DNA from: Streptomyces taklimakanensis
GTDB lineage: Bacteria > Actinomycetota > Actinomycetes > Streptomycetales > Streptomycetaceae
Assembly (NCBI RefSeq): GCF_009709575.1
Contig: NZ_WIXO01000001.1
Location: 1,612,001 to 1,676,000 of the forward strand
Reading direction: 5' to 3'
Length of the DNA: 64,000 nucleotides
Position numbers and translations under genes: made by a program. Positions 1 to 9,576 of this stretch are shown in pieces; the stretch's first letter is position 1, and every line of letters begins with the position of its first letter. Below the pieces are notes generated by a model. The model worked only from the letters and a program-made list of their open reading frames with translations, had not been told where the DNA came from and did no database searches.

Positions 1-389
1 CCGTCGACATCATCCAGCCGGACCTGGGCCACCTCGGCGGCATCCTGGAGACCCGCAAGCTCGCCGCCACCGCCGAGACCCACTACATGATGGTGGCGCC
101 GCACAACGTCGGCGGCTCGGTGCTGACCGCCGCCTCGCTCCAACTGGCGGGCTGCACCCCGAACTTCAAGATCCTGGAGCACTTCAACGACTTCGCGGAC
201 GCCGAGATCAAGAGGGTGGTCAAGGGCGCGCCGGAGGTCGTGGACGGCTACTTCGCCCTCCCGGACGCCCCCGGGCTGGGCGTGGAGCTGGACACCGACG
301 CGGCGGCCGAGTTCCCGCAGCAGCAGGCCCGGTTCGACCTGTGGGCCGAGGGCTGGGAGAAGCGGAACCCGCGCGGGACGCGGGCGTGA
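1..389 (+). CDS. Enolase-superfamily (mandelate racemase/muconate lactonizing) enzyme, C-terminal fragment
   Basis: Only the last ~128 codons are in the window; the frame is open from base 3 and the gene starts upstream. The fragment reads like the C-terminal half of the TIM barrel of mandelate-racemase-group enolase enzymes: an IIQPDLGHLGG strand-loop, then a VAPHN segment whose His sits where the group's catalytic His usually lies, then the conserved closing region. Such enzymes dehydrate sugar acids (galactonate, arabinonate and similar) or racemize them. The substrate cannot be told from this piece. It lies 76 bp upstream of a zinc dehydrogenase on the same strand, so a sugar-oxidation role is a reasonable inference. 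The ATG at 87 is internal and not the start. Confidence 0.8.
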   Translation, partial: VDIIQPDLGHLGGILETRKLAATAETHYMMVAPHNVGGSVLTAASLQLAGCTPNFKILEHFNDFADAEIKRVVKGAPEVVDGYFALPDAPGLGVELDTDAAAEFPQQQARFDLWAEGWEKRNPRGTRA

Positions 390-465
390 GGGGCCGGGCG
401 GCACGCGGCGCCGCGGCACGGGCCCCGCACGCGTACGGATCTCGGGAAGCGGGGAGGATCCGGCG

Positions 466-1557
466 GTGAACACACCGGTACACGACCAGGGCCCACGGAC
501 CACCGAGCCGGGCCGCGCCCCCCACGCCGCACCGCGCGCCCCGCGTCCCGGCCGGGCCGTCGTCGTGGAGCGGCCCGGCGCGCACCGGTTCGCCGAGGTG
601 TCCCACGCCCCGCCCGGACCGGGCGAGGTCCGGGTGGCGGTGTTCGCGGCCGGGGTCTGCGCCAGCGACCGCGAGGTGTACGCCGGCACCCGGGCCGAGG
701 GCTACGTCCGCTACCCCGTCGTCCCCGGCCACGAGTGGTCCGGGACGGTGGAGGAGGTCGGGGAGGGCGTCGACCCGGCGCTGGTCGGGCGGAAGGCGGT
801 GGGCGAGGGGTTCCGCGCCTGCCTGGTCTGCGACCGCTGCCGGGAGGGCGCCGGCAGCCTGTGCGTCGGCGGCTACGACGAGACGGGCTTCACCCGGCCC
901 GGCGCCTTCGCCGACGCCCTGACCCTGCCCGCCCGGCTGCTGCACGTCCTGGACGACGGCGCCGACCTGCGCTCCGCGGCCCTGCTGGAGCCGGCCGCCG
1001 TGGTCGCCGCGGCCGCGCTGGCGGCGGAGCCCCGGCCCGGCGAGCGGATCGCGGTGGTCGGCGCGGGCACGCTCGGCCTGCTGGCCGTCCAGTTCCTGGC
1101 CGCCTCCTCCCCCGCCGAGCTGCTGGTGGTGGATCCCAGGATCGAGCGCGCCCGGCAGGCGACGGCGATGGGCGCCACCGAGGCGCGCGAGCCGGCGGCG
1201 ACCGGGGAACTGCACGGCCGCTACGACCTGGTGGTGGAGACCGCGGGCGCGCCCACCACCGCACGGGACTCCTGTCTGCTGGCCCGGCGCGGCGGTCGGG
1301 TGGTCCTCACCGGGTTGCCCGAGCCGGGCGCGGCGGGCATCGACCCGATCCACCTGACCGTCGGGCAGATCACCGTCCGGACCGTCTTCGGCGCGCCGTC
1401 GGCCGCCTGGGCGTACGCGGTGCGCGCCTTCGAGACCGGTCTGCTCGCGCCGGCCGCCCTGATCACCCACGAACTGCCGCTGGAGGAGTTCGCCCGGGCC
1501 GTCGCACTGGTCGGCGGCGAAGACCCGGAGGTCGGCAAGGTGCTGCTGCGTCCCTGA
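466..1557 (+). CDS. Zinc-dependent medium-chain alcohol/polyol dehydrogenase
   Basis: A 363-residue MDR-family dehydrogenase. The catalytic zinc ligands are visible as Cys65 (GVCASD) and the His89-Glu90 pair (PGHEWSG). The structural zinc lobe is complete: Cys119, Cys122, Cys125 and Cys133. The NAD(P)-binding Rossmann motif is [11 protein letters not shown]. The GTG start at 466 is preceded by GGGGAGG at good spacing; about 25 Pro/Ala-rich residues precede the conserved fold. Family members oxidize threonine, sorbitol, xylitol, galactitol or arabitol. The exact substrate is not readable, but the neighbours (sugar-acid dehydratase fragment, monosaccharide transporter) suggest a sugar or polyol. 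A strong hairpin follows the stop. Confidence 0.85.
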   Translation: MNTPVHDQGPRTTEPGRAPHAAPRAPRPGRAVVVERPGAHRFAEVSHAPPGPGEVRVAVFAAGVCASDREVYAGTRAEGYVRYPVVPGHEWSGTVEEVGEGVDPALVGRKAVGEGFRACLVCDRCREGAGSLCVGGYDETGFTRPGAFADALTLPARLLHVLDDGADLRSAALLEPAAVVAAAALAAEPRPGERIAVVGAGTLGLLAVQFLAASSPAELLVVDPRIERARQATAMGATEAREPAATGELHGRYDLVVETAGAPTTARDSCLLARRGGRVVLTGLPEPGAAGIDPIHLTVGQITVRTVFGAPSAAWAYAVRAFETGLLAPAALITHELPLEEFARAVALVGGEDPEVGKVLLRP

Positions 1558-1577
1558 CCGCCAGGCCTGGTCAGGGA

Positions 1578-1605
1578 CGGGCCCGCCCGACACCGGGCGG
1601 GCCCG
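1578..1605 (+). terminator. Perfect 12-bp stem hairpin after the dehydrogenase gene
   Basis: CGGGCCCGCCCG at 1578-1589 pairs exactly with CGGGCGGGCCCG at 1594-1605 across an ACAC loop, 21 bases after the stop at 1557. No T-run follows, as is usual for Streptomyces hairpins. It separates the dehydrogenase gene from the transporter operon, implying a fresh promoter between 1606 and 1703. Confidence 0.8.
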
Positions 1606-1677
1606 GACCACCGGATCCGACGTCCCGCGCCCCCGTCCGAGCCCGATCCCGTTCCACACCCTCGACCACGAACGCCG

Positions 1678-1691
1678 TACGACATATCGAA
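1678..1691 (+). promoter_or_regulatory. Candidate operator (TACGACATATCGAA) before the transporter operon
   Basis: The 14-mer is an imperfect palindrome (5 of 7 pairs) 12 bases upstream of the GTG at 1704. It matches 12 of 14 bases of a better palindrome, TTCGAAATATCGAA at 14011-14024, in front of the arabino-oligosaccharide transporter. The shared site suggests one regulator controls both sugar operons. No matching regulator gene is evident in the window. Confidence 0.45.
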
Positions 1692-1703
1692 CCTGGGAGC
1701 ATC

Positions 1704-2699
1704 GTGACCGACGCGTCCATCGAACCCTCCGGCCCCCGCCGTCCCGGCGAGGCCGCCCTCGCCTCCCTCGGCTACGCCCACCCCGAGTACGCCTCATCCG
1801 ACGCCTCGCCGCACGCCTTCCCCGACGGGGGCACCTGGCGCACCGAGATCCCCTCCGTGGAGGGGCCGGAGGCACTGACCACCGTGCTGAAGGAGGCCGA
1901 GGCGCTGGACGTTCCCGTCCACCGCGTCAGCCAGGGCAGCGGCGCGTGGATGTTGACCGACACCGAGATCGCCGAGATGGTCGGCGCCTGTGCCGAACAC
2001 GGCGCCGAACTGTGCCTGTTCACCGGGCCGCGCGGCACCTGGGACACCGGGGCCGGCACCCGCACCCCCTCCGGCGGCGCCGGGCTGCGCGCCCGCGGCC
2101 ACGACGCGCTCGCCGGGTGCGTGGAGGACGCCCTGCGCGCCACCGAACTCGGCGTGCGGTGCCTGTTGGTGGCCGACGAGGGAGTGCTGTTGACCCTCCA
2201 CCGGCTGCGGACGCGCGGCGTCCTGCCCGCCGACACCACCTTCAAGGTCTCGGCGCTGATCGGCCCGGTGAACCCGGTCTCCTTCGCCGTCTTCGAACGC
2301 CTGGGCGCCGACTCGATCAACGTGCCCTCCGACCTGTCCCTGGAGCACCTGACCGAGATCCGTCGCGTCAGCCGCGCCCCGATGGACTTCTACCTGGAGG
2401 CCCCCGACGACCTCGGCGGCTACGTGCGGATGTACGACGCCGCCGAGCTGATCCGGCGCGGCGCGCCGATCTACCTCAAGTTCGGCCTCAGCAAGGCGCC
2501 CGGCATCTACCCCTACGGCGCGCACCTGCGCGACCTGACCCTGGACACCGCCCGCGAACGGGTCCGCCGCGGGCGGCTCGCCCTGGACCTGCTGGCCCGG
2601 ATGGGCGCCGACACCGGGATGTCCCCCCTCGGGTCCCGACTGCCCGGCCCGCTCGACCGCTTCCCCGAAGAGAACGGCAGCACACCGGAAGGGAACTGA
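1704..2699 (+). CDS. TIM-barrel protein of peptidase-U32-like type, first gene of the monosaccharide transporter operon
   Basis: 331 residues from the GTG at 1704 (GGGAG just upstream). No signal peptide or membrane segment, so probably cytosolic. The layout is an alternating beta/alpha barrel; the most distinctive stretches are [20 protein letters not shown] and [13 protein letters not shown] near the C-terminus. It resembles proteins filed as U32-family peptidase-like in actinomycete sugar operons. A peptidase activity is not supported by anything visible; a role in sugar metabolism is inferred only from position. The stop lies 5 bp before the binding-protein gene, so they are co-transcribed. 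Function unknown. Confidence 0.75.
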   Translation: MTDASIEPSGPRRPGEAALASLGYAHPEYASSDASPHAFPDGGTWRTEIPSVEGPEALTTVLKEAEALDVPVHRVSQGSGAWMLTDTEIAEMVGACAEHGAELCLFTGPRGTWDTGAGTRTPSGGAGLRARGHDALAGCVEDALRATELGVRCLLVADEGVLLTLHRLRTRGVLPADTTFKVSALIGPVNPVSFAVFERLGADSINVPSDLSLEHLTEIRRVSRAPMDFYLEAPDDLGGYVRMYDAAELIRRGAPIYLKFGLSKAPGIYPYGAHLRDLTLDTARERVRRGRLALDLLARMGADTGMSPLGSRLPGPLDRFPEENGSTPEGN

Positions 2700-2704
2700 T
2701 CACC

Positions 2705-3838
2705 ATGCGCGACCGCACCCGTGCCCGCACCCGTACGCGCACCACCAGAGCCGCCGTCGGCGTCTGCGCCCTCCTCGCCCTGGCGTTGACCGCCTGCGGC
2801 CAGAACTCCGAGGGCGGCAGCAGGGACGACGGAGCCGACAACGCCGCCGAGGGCGGCACCATCGGCATCGCCATGCCCACCAAGTCCTCCGAGCGGTGGA
2901 TAGCCGACGGCGAGAACATGGTGGAGCAGTTCGAGGCCAAGGGCTACGAGACCGATCTGCAGTACGGCGACGACAAGGTGGAGAACCAGGTCGCGCAGAT
3001 CGAGAACATGATCTCCAAGGGCCACGACGCACTGGTGATCGCCGCCATCGACGGCTCCTCGCTGACCAACGTACTCCGCCGCGCCGAGGAGGCCGGCATC
3101 CCCGTCATCGCCTACGACCGCCTCATCCGCGGCACCGAGAGCGTCGACTACTACGCCACCTTCGACAACTTCACGGTCGGCGAACTCCAGGGTCAGTACA
3201 TCGTCGACGCGCTGGAGCTGGAGGAGAACAAGGGGGAGACGTTCGACCTGGAGCTGTTCGCCGGCTCGCCGGACGACAACAACACCGGTTTCTTCTTCCG
3301 CGGCGCGATGAGCGTCCTGGAGCCCCACATCGACAGCGGGCGGCTCGTCGTGCGCAGCGGCCAGACGGAGCTGAACCAGGTCACCACCCTGCGCTGGGAC
3401 GGCGGCACCGCCCAGAAGCGGATGGACGACCTGCTCAGCCGCCACTACGGCGGTGAGCGCCTGGACGCGGTCCTCTCCCCCTACGACGGCATCTCCATCG
3501 GCGTCATCTCGGCGCTCAAGAGCGCCAGCTACGGCACCGAGGGCAAGCCCTACCCCGTGGTCACCGGGCAGGACGCCGAGCTGGCCTCCGTCAAGTCGAT
3601 CCTCGCCGGGCAGCAGACCCAGACCGTCTTCAAGGACACCCGCGAGTTGGCGAAGCGGGCCGTGCAGATGACCGACGCCGTGCTCGGCGGCGGCGAGCCC
3701 GAGGTCAACGACACCGAGTCCTACGACAACGGCGCCAAGGTCGTCCCCGCCTACCTGCTGGAGCCCGTCAGCATCGACAGGTCCAACACCGATCTGCTCG
3801 TGGACGAGGGGTACTACACCGCCGACCAGCTCACGTAG
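2705..3838 (+). CDS. chvE: ChvE-type multiple-monosaccharide binding lipoprotein
   Basis: 377-residue periplasmic-binding-protein-like lipoprotein. An Arg/Thr-rich n-region and hydrophobic stretch end in the lipobox LTAC with lipid Cys31. The mature part starts [20 protein letters not shown], a hallmark of ChvE/MmsE-like proteins that bind arabinose, galactose, glucose and xylose. [13 protein letters not shown] and [20 protein letters not shown] are further family signatures. It feeds sugar to the ATPase and permease encoded next. Spacing to the upstream gene is 5 bp. ATG at 2705 was chosen because it directly precedes the signal peptide. The preferred sugar is not established; adjacent arabinan genes and mutarotase favour arabinose or galactose. 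Confidence 0.88.
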   Translation: MRDRTRARTRTRTTRAAVGVCALLALALTACGQNSEGGSRDDGADNAAEGGTIGIAMPTKSSERWIADGENMVEQFEAKGYETDLQYGDDKVENQVAQIENMISKGHDALVIAAIDGSSLTNVLRRAEEAGIPVIAYDRLIRGTESVDYYATFDNFTVGELQGQYIVDALELEENKGETFDLELFAGSPDDNNTGFFFRGAMSVLEPHIDSGRLVVRSGQTELNQVTTLRWDGGTAQKRMDDLLSRHYGGERLDAVLSPYDGISIGVISALKSASYGTEGKPYPVVTGQDAELASVKSILAGQQTQTVFKDTRELAKRAVQMTDAVLGGGEPEVNDTESYDNGAKVVPAYLLEPVSIDRSNTDLLVDEGYYTADQLT

Positions 3839-3864
3839 TCCGTGCGGGGCCGCGAGGAGAAGAC

Positions 3865-5427
3865 ATGAGCAGCGTTCTGGAGATGCGCTCGATCACCAAG
3901 ACCTTCCCCGGGGTCAGAGCGCTGTCCGGGGTCGATCTGACCGTCCGCCCCGGCGAGATCCACGCCGTCTGCGGGGAGAACGGCGCGGGCAAGTCGACGC
4001 TGATGAAGGTGCTCAGCGGCGTCCACCCGCACGGCAGCTACCAGGGGGAGATCCTCTTCGAGGGCGAACCGTGCGCCTTCCGGGACATCCGGGCCGGCGA
4101 ACGGCGCGGCATCGTCATCATCCACCAGGAGCTGGCGCTGGTGCCCTACCTGTCCATCGCCGAGAACATCTTCCTGGGCAACGAGCACGCCCGGCGCGGC
4201 GTCATCCGGTGGAACGACACCGTCCGCCACGCCGCCGCGCTGATGCGACGGGTCGGGCTGCACGAGAACCCGCAGACCCGCGTCGCCGACATCGGCGTGG
4301 GCAAGCAGCAACTGGTGGAGATCGCCAAGGCGCTGGCGAAGAAGGTCAGGCTGCTCGTCCTGGACGAGCCGACCGCCGCGCTCAACGACGAGGACAGCGC
4401 CAAGCTCCTCGACCTCATCCTGGAGCTGCGCTCCCAGGGCATCGCCTGCGTCCTGATCTCCCACAAGCTGGGCGAGATCCGCCGCGTCGCCGACACCGTC
4501 ACCGTGCTGCGCGACGGACGGACGGTGGAGACCCTCCCCGTCCGCCCCTCGCCCGGGGCGCCCGCGGTCCTCTCGGAGGACCGGATCATCCGCGGCATGG
4601 TGGGCCGCGACCTGGACCACCGCTTCCCCGAACGCACCCGCTACGAGGGCCCGGACGCCGGGCGGCCGGCGCTGGAGATCTCCGGCTGGACGGTCCGCCA
4701 CCCCATCGACCGTCGGCGCAAGGTGGTCGACGACGTGTCGCTGACGGTGCGGCGCGGCGAGATCGTCGGCATCGCCGGCCTGATGGGCGCGGGCCGCACC
4801 GAGCTGGCCATGAGCGTCTTCGGCCGCTCCTACGGGGTCCACGACGGCGGCACGGTACGGATCGACGGGGAGGAGGCGGACACCCGCACCGTGCCCGCCG
4901 CCGTCGCCCGCGGCCTGGCGTACGTCACCGAGGACCGCAAGACCTACGGGCTGAACCTGATCGACACCGTCAGCCGCAACATCTCCCTGGCCTCGCTGCC
5001 GAAGCTGGCCCGCGCCGGGGTGGTGGACGAGCACCGGGAGCGGCGGGTCGCCGAACGCTTCCGAACGTCGATGAACATCAAGACCCCGACCGTCTTCGAG
5101 CAGGTGGGGCGGCTCAGCGGCGGCAACCAGCAGAAGGTGGTGCTCGGCCGGTGGGTGCACGCCGACCCCGAGGTGCTGATCCTCGACGAGCCCACGCGCG
5201 GTGTCGACGTCGGGGCGAAGTACGAGATCTACACCGTCGTCGACCGGCTCGCCGCGCAGGGCAAGGCGGTGTTGATGATCTCCTCGGAGCTCCCGGAGCT
5301 GCTGGGGATGTGCGACCGGATCTACACCATGGCGGCCGGACGGCTGACCGGTGAGGTGGCCCGCGAGGACGCGAGCCAGGAGGTGCTGATGCGCTACATG
5401 ACCGAGGACGGGAGCCGGGGCGCGTGA
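3865..5427 (+). CDS. gguA: Multiple-monosaccharide ABC transporter ATP-binding protein (two ABC domains)
   Basis: 520 residues with two fused ABC domains, as usual for the CUT2 sugar-importer family. Domain 1 (about 1-250) has Walker [11 protein letters not shown]-loop HQELALV and Walker [12 protein letters not shown]. Domain 2 (about 260-510) has a degenerate P-loop ([10 protein letters not shown]), signature [14 protein letters not shown] and [15 protein letters not shown]. One intact and one degenerate P-loop is typical of GguA/MmsA, AraG and RbsA. GAGGAG lies 5 bases before the ATG. It overlaps the permease gene by GTGA, so translation is probably coupled. Confidence 0.92.
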   Translation: MSSVLEMRSITKTFPGVRALSGVDLTVRPGEIHAVCGENGAGKSTLMKVLSGVHPHGSYQGEILFEGEPCAFRDIRAGERRGIVIIHQELALVPYLSIAENIFLGNEHARRGVIRWNDTVRHAAALMRRVGLHENPQTRVADIGVGKQQLVEIAKALAKKVRLLVLDEPTAALNDEDSAKLLDLILELRSQGIACVLISHKLGEIRRVADTVTVLRDGRTVETLPVRPSPGAPAVLSEDRIIRGMVGRDLDHRFPERTRYEGPDAGRPALEISGWTVRHPIDRRRKVVDDVSLTVRRGEIVGIAGLMGAGRTELAMSVFGRSYGVHDGGTVRIDGEEADTRTVPAAVARGLAYVTEDRKTYGLNLIDTVSRNISLASLPKLARAGVVDEHRERRVAERFRTSMNIKTPTVFEQVGRLSGGNQQKVVLGRWVHADPEVLILDEPTRGVDVGAKYEIYTVVDRLAAQGKAVLMISSELPELLGMCDRIYTMAAGRLTGEVAREDASQEVLMRYMTEDGSRGA

Positions 5428-6716
5428 CGAGCGACGACACCATCACCGAAGGAACCGAGGGAGGGGCCCCCGCGGGAAGGGGCGCCTCGGGGAGGACCGC
5501 CGGGAAGGGCCCCGGCGGGAGCGGCGGCCGTGCGGGCGGCGCCGGGGCACTGGCACTGCTGGCGCGCGGCATGCGCGCCAACATGCGGCAGTACGGGATG
5601 CTCGTCGCGCTGGCGCTGATCGTGGTGCTGTTCCAGGTGTGGACCGACGGCAACCTCCTCAAGCCCGTCAACGTGTCCAACATCGTCCAACAGAACAGCT
5701 ACATCCTGATCCTGGCCATGGGCATGATGATCGTGATCATCGCCGGCCACATCGACCTGTCCGTCGGTTCGCTGGCCGCCTTCGTCGGCGCCGCGGCGGC
5801 CGTGATGATGGTCGAGTACGACCTGGCCTGGCCCGTCGCACTGGCCTGCTCGCTGCTGATCGGCGCGCTGGCGGGCGCCTGGCAGGGCTTCTGGATCGCC
5901 TACGTCGGCATCCCGTCGTTCATCGTGACGCTGGCGGGGATGTTGCTGTTCCGGGGCGGCACCCAGATCCTGTTGGAGGGCCAGTCCCTGGCGCCCTTCC
6001 CGCGCGGTTTCCAGAACATCAGCCAGGGCTTCCTGCCCGAGGGCGGCCCGCTGTCGAACTACCACGACCTGACGGTGCTGATCGGGGTGGCCGTGGTGGC
6101 GGTGGTGCTGGCCCAGGAGTGGCGCGACCGGCGGCGACAGCGGGAGTACGAACTCCAGGTGCTCCCGACGAACCTGTTCGTCCTCAAGTGCGTGGCCATC
6201 GTGGCGGCGGTGCTGGCGTTCACCCTCACCCTGGCCAGCTACCGGGGCGTGCCGGTGGTGCTGCTGGTCATGTGCGCCATCCTGGTCGGGTTGGGCTTCG
6301 TGATGCGCAACGCGGTCGTCGGCCGCCACGTGTACGCCCTGGGCGGCAACCGGGCGGCGGCCAAGCTGTCGGGCGTGAAGGACCGGAAGGTGACCTTCCT
6401 GGTCTTTGTGAACATGGGCGTGCTGGCGGCGCTGGCGGGCTGCGTGTACGCCGCCCGGCTGAACGCCGGCACCCCGCAGGCGGGCATCAACTTCGAGCTG
6501 GAGGCGATCGCCGCGGCGTTCATCGGCGGTGCCTCGATGAGCGGCGGTGTGGGTACCGTGCTGGGTGCCGTCATCGGCGGTCTGGTGCTCGGGGTGCTCA
6601 ACAACGGGATGTCCCTGGTGGGCATCGGCACCGACTACCAGCAGGTCATCAAGGGCCTGGTCCTGCTGGCGGCGGTGGGATTCGACGTCTGGAACAAGAA
6701 GAAGGTGGGATCGTGA
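5424..6716 (+). CDS. gguB: Multiple-monosaccharide ABC transporter permease
   Basis: 430-residue membrane protein of the CUT2 permease family (GguB/MmsB). A Gly/Arg-rich cytosolic N-terminus of about 45 residues is followed by about ten hydrophobic segments. Family signatures are [15 protein letters not shown] in the first third, [12 protein letters not shown] in the cytosolic loop and [19 protein letters not shown] near the end. A single permease gene suggests a homodimeric channel serviced by the two-domain ATPase upstream. The GTG start overlaps the preceding TGA, and the gene in turn overlaps the mutarotase gene by GTGA. Confidence 0.92.
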   Translation: MTSDDTITEGTEGGAPAGRGASGRTAGKGPGGSGGRAGGAGALALLARGMRANMRQYGMLVALALIVVLFQVWTDGNLLKPVNVSNIVQQNSYILILAMGMMIVIIAGHIDLSVGSLAAFVGAAAAVMMVEYDLAWPVALACSLLIGALAGAWQGFWIAYVGIPSFIVTLAGMLLFRGGTQILLEGQSLAPFPRGFQNISQGFLPEGGPLSNYHDLTVLIGVAVVAVVLAQEWRDRRRQREYELQVLPTNLFVLKCVAIVAAVLAFTLTLASYRGVPVVLLVMCAILVGLGFVMRNAVVGRHVYALGGNRAAAKLSGVKDRKVTFLVFVNMGVLAALAGCVYAARLNAGTPQAGINFELEAIAAAFIGGASMSGGVGTVLGAVIGGLVLGVLNNGMSLVGIGTDYQQVIKGLVLLAAVGFDVWNKKKVGS

Positions 6717-7876
6717 ACGCCGGTAGACGCGCAGTGATCACGGCGGCCGCGGCGGCGGGCATGGCCGCCACCGTGGGACCGGGCACCGGGGCGGCGCACG
6801 CGGCCGGCCACGGCCCGTCCGAGCCGCGCCGGAAGCGGTTCGGCGAACTGGCGGACGGCACCGCGGTGGACGTCTGGACGCTGGCCAACGGCGGCACCCG
6901 ACTGAAGGTGCTCTCCTACGGCGGCGTCGTGCAGTCCCTGGAGGTGCCCGACCGGAACGGCCGGCACGCCAACGTCTCGCTCGGCTTCGCCGACCTGGAC
7001 TCCTACGTGGCGAGTTCCCCGTACTTCGGCGCGCTCATCGGCCGCTACGGCAACCGCATCGCGAACGGGCGCTTCACCCTCGACGGACGGACGTACGAAC
7101 TGCCCCGCAACGACAACGGGCACTGCCTGCACGGCGGCGAGGGGGGTTTCCACGCCCGGGTGTGGCGGGTCGAGCCGTTCACCCGGCGCGGCGAGGTCGG
7201 GCTGGTCCTGACCCGCACCAGCCCCGACGGCGAGATGGGCTTCCCCGGGACGCTGGAGGTCCGGGTGGAGTACACACTGGACCGGCACGGCGACTTCCGG
7301 ATCGACTACGAGGCCACCACCGACCGGCCCACCGTCGTCAACCTCACCAACCACACCTACTTCAACCTCGCCGGGGAGGGCAGCGGCAGCGTCCTGGACC
7401 ACCACCTGGAAGTGGCCGCCTCCCGCTACACCCCGGTCGGCGAGACGCTGATCCCGACGGGCGAACTCGCGCGGGCGGCGGGCACCCCGTTCGACTTCCG
7501 CCGGGCCAAACCGATCGGGACGGACATCCGCGAGGCGCACGAGCAGATCCTGTTCGCGCAGGGCTACGACCACAACCTCGTGCTGGACAAGGGCATCACG
7601 GCCGAGCCGGAGCACGTCGTCACCGTCACCGAGCCCACCTCGGGCCGGGTGATGCGGATCGCCACCACCGAGCCGGGCGTGCAGTTCTACAGCGGCAACT
7701 TCCTCGACGGCACCCTGGAGGGCACCTCGGGGCGGGTGTACCGGCAGGGCGACGGGTTCTGCCTGGAGACCCAGCACTTCCCCGACTCCCCCAACCGGCC
7801 GTCCTTCCCCACCACCGTGCTGCGTCCGGGCCGGACGTACCGGAGCACGACCGTGCACTCCTTCTCCGTCGAATAG
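6713..7876 (+). CDS. galM: Secreted aldose 1-epimerase (mutarotase)
   Basis: 387 residues. The N-terminus has an RR pair followed by an Ala/Gly-rich hydrophobic run ending AAHA, a Tat-like export signal; export by Tat is inferred. The mature domain has the galactose-mutarotase motifs HCLHGGEGGFH, NLTNHTYFNLAG with the likely catalytic His, YDHNLVL, GVQFYSGNFLDG and FCLETQHFPDSPN with the likely catalytic Glu. It interconverts alpha and beta anomers, probably preparing extracellular sugar for the ABC importer encoded just upstream. GTG at 6713 overlaps the permease stop. A long hairpin closes the operon. Confidence 0.9.
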   Translation: MNAGRRAVITAAAAAGMAATVGPGTGAAHAAGHGPSEPRRKRFGELADGTAVDVWTLANGGTRLKVLSYGGVVQSLEVPDRNGRHANVSLGFADLDSYVASSPYFGALIGRYGNRIANGRFTLDGRTYELPRNDNGHCLHGGEGGFHARVWRVEPFTRRGEVGLVLTRTSPDGEMGFPGTLEVRVEYTLDRHGDFRIDYEATTDRPTVVNLTNHTYFNLAGEGSGSVLDHHLEVAASRYTPVGETLIPTGELARAAGTPFDFRRAKPIGTDIREAHEQILFAQGYDHNLVLDKGITAEPEHVVTVTEPTSGRVMRIATTEPGVQFYSGNFLDGTLEGTSGRVYRQGDGFCLETQHFPDSPNRPSFPTTVLRPGRTYRSTTVHSFSVE

Positions 7877-7892
7877 GCACACGGCGCGCGTA

Positions 7893-7927
7893 CGGCGGGG
7901 GCGGTCCCGAGCGGACCGCCCCCGCCG
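7893..7927. terminator. Bidirectional terminator between mutarotase and GH51 genes
   Basis: A perfect 15-bp stem (7893-7907 with 7913-7927) around the loop CGAGC lies in the 73-bp gap between convergent genes ending at 7876 and 7950. It can stop transcripts from both sides. Confidence 0.85.
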
Positions 7928-7949
7928 CCGTGCTCCCCGGCGACGGACG

Positions 7950-9452
7950 TCAGCCGAGCCGGATCATGTTCCAGGACATCGGCTCCAGGGTGGCGCGCAG
8001 CGTTCCGTCCCTCAGCTCGGTGCCCTCACCGGGGTGCGGAAGGACCCGCTCGGGATCGGTGAGGGTGTTGCGGGCCTCGGGGTCGGAGTCGGCCAGCACG
8101 CTGTGCTCCACCACCCGTTCGGGAGCCAGTCCGCGCAGGTCCACCTCCAGCGGCAGGGCGTCGTGCTGCCCGCGGTTGACGGCGAAGACGGTGACGGCGC
8201 CGGTGGTCTCGTCGCGCACGGCGGTGGCGTGCAGCAGCGGCACCTCGCCGTACTTGGCGGTGGTGTACGTGGGCGACTGCACCCGCACGTCCAGCACCCG
8301 CCCCCGGCCGTGGCGGGAGGCCTGGGCGAAGGGGAAGAAGGTGGTCTGCCGCCAGGCCGGGCCGCCGGGCTCGGTCATGATCGGGGCGATCACGTTGACG
8401 AGCTGGGCCAGACAGGCGACGGTCACCCGGTCGGCGTGGCGCAGCAGGGCGATCACCAGGGAGCCGAAGACCACGGCGTCGGTGACGGAGTAGTTGTCCT
8501 CCAGCAGTCGGGGCGCCTCCTCCCAGTCGGGCAGGGGCTCGGCCTGGAAGCGCCGCTGGTACCAGACGTTCCACTCGTCGAAGGAGAGGTTGATCCGCTT
8601 GCGGGACTTCAGCCGGGCTCCGACGTGGTCGCAGGTGGCGACGACGTTCTCGATGAAGGACTCCATGTCCACGGCCGAGGCCAGGAAGGAGTCGCGGTCG
8701 CCGTCGATCTCCTCGTAGTAGGCGTGCAGGGAGATGTGGTCCACCAGGTCGTAGGTCTCGGCCAGGACGGTGGCCTCCCAGGCGGCGAAGGTCTCCATCG
8801 CCTGGCTGGAGCTGCCGCAGGCGACCAGTTCGAGGGAGTCGTCGAGCTGGCGCATGGCGCGGGCGGTCTCGGCGGCCAACCGGCCGTACTCGGCGGCGGT
8901 CTTGTGGCCGGTCTGCCAGGGGCCGTCCATCTCGTTGCCCAGGCACCACAGCCGGATGCCGTAGGGCTCCTTGTCGCCGTGGGCGGCGCGCAGGTCGGAC
9001 AGCTCGGTGCCGCCGGGGTGGTTGGCGTACTCCAGCAGTTCACGGGCCTCCTGCACACCGCGGGTGCCGAGGTTGACGGCCATCATGGGCTCGCCGCCGA
9101 CCTTGCGCACGAAGTCGATGTACTCGGCCAGGCCGAAGCGGTTGGTCTCCACCGAGCGCCAGGCGGCGTCGAGCCGGCGGGGACGCCGCTCGGCGGGGCC
9201 GACGCTGTCCTCCCAGCGGTAGCCGGAGACGAAGTTGCCGCCGGGGTAGCGGATGGCGGTCACGCCCAGTTCGCGGACCAGGTCCAGTACGTCGGTGCGC
9301 AGGCCCCGGTCGTCGGCGGAGGGGTGTCCGGGTTCGAAGACACCCGTGTAGACGCAGCGGCCGAGGTGCTCCACGAAGGAGCCGAACAGCCGGGGGTCGA
9401 CCTCGCCGACGGTGAAGGCGGGGTCGAGGGCGAAACGTGCGGTGGTGCTCAT
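7950..9452 (-). CDS. abfA: Intracellular alpha-L-arabinofuranosidase, GH51
   Basis: 500 residues and no signal peptide, so cytosolic, as GH51 enzymes usually are. It releases L-arabinose from arabino-oligosaccharides with retention. The N-terminal signature is PRLFGSFVEHLGRCVYTGV. The acid/base Glu174 sits in CLGNEMDGPWQ and the nucleophile Glu293 in SFDEWNVWY. A C-terminal beta domain follows from about residue 385. It is downstream of the GH43 arabinanase gene on the same strand, 124 bp away with a hairpin in the gap, so expression needs read-through or its own promoter. It fits as the last step of the arabinan pathway whose importer is encoded upstream. Confidence 0.93.
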   Translation of the reverse strand: MSTTARFALDPAFTVGEVDPRLFGSFVEHLGRCVYTGVFEPGHPSADDRGLRTDVLDLVRELGVTAIRYPGGNFVSGYRWEDSVGPAERRPRRLDAAWRSVETNRFGLAEYIDFVRKVGGEPMMAVNLGTRGVQEARELLEYANHPGGTELSDLRAAHGDKEPYGIRLWCLGNEMDGPWQTGHKTAAEYGRLAAETARAMRQLDDSLELVACGSSSQAMETFAAWEATVLAETYDLVDHISLHAYYEEIDGDRDSFLASAVDMESFIENVVATCDHVGARLKSRKRINLSFDEWNVWYQRRFQAEPLPDWEEAPRLLEDNYSVTDAVVFGSLVIALLRHADRVTVACLAQLVNVIAPIMTEPGGPAWRQTTFFPFAQASRHGRGRVLDVRVQSPTYTTAKYGEVPLLHATAVRDETTGAVTVFAVNRGQHDALPLEVDLRGLAPERVVEHSVLADSDPEARNTLTDPERVLPHPGEGTELRDGTLRATLEPMSWNMIRLG

Positions 9453-9527
9453 GGATTCCTTCCGTCCGGGGAGGTTCGGGGTCCGCGGGGGACCGCGGGG
9501 GCAGCGGAGGCAGCGGGCCGGGCTCGC

Positions 9528-9570
9528 GCCGGCCGCGGACGGGGCGAGGTGGTCACCGTCCGCGGCCGGC
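9528..9570 (-). terminator. 15-bp perfect hairpin after the GH43 gene
   Basis: Arms at 9528-9542 and 9556-9570 pair perfectly around a 13-base loop, starting 6 bases after the GH43 stop at 9577 (reading the minus strand). It partly insulates the GH51 gene from the operon. Confidence 0.75.
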
Positions 9571-9576
9571 GGGTTC

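Noticed and set aside
87..389. Short gene starting at the ATG at 87
   Set aside because: The frame is open to the left edge and the protein is the C-terminal end of an enolase-family enzyme, so the ATG is internal.
220..1875. Long open frame on the minus strand opposite the dehydrogenase
   Set aside because: Arg/Gly-rich translation without domains; typical antisense shadow of a GC-rich gene with strong third-position bias.
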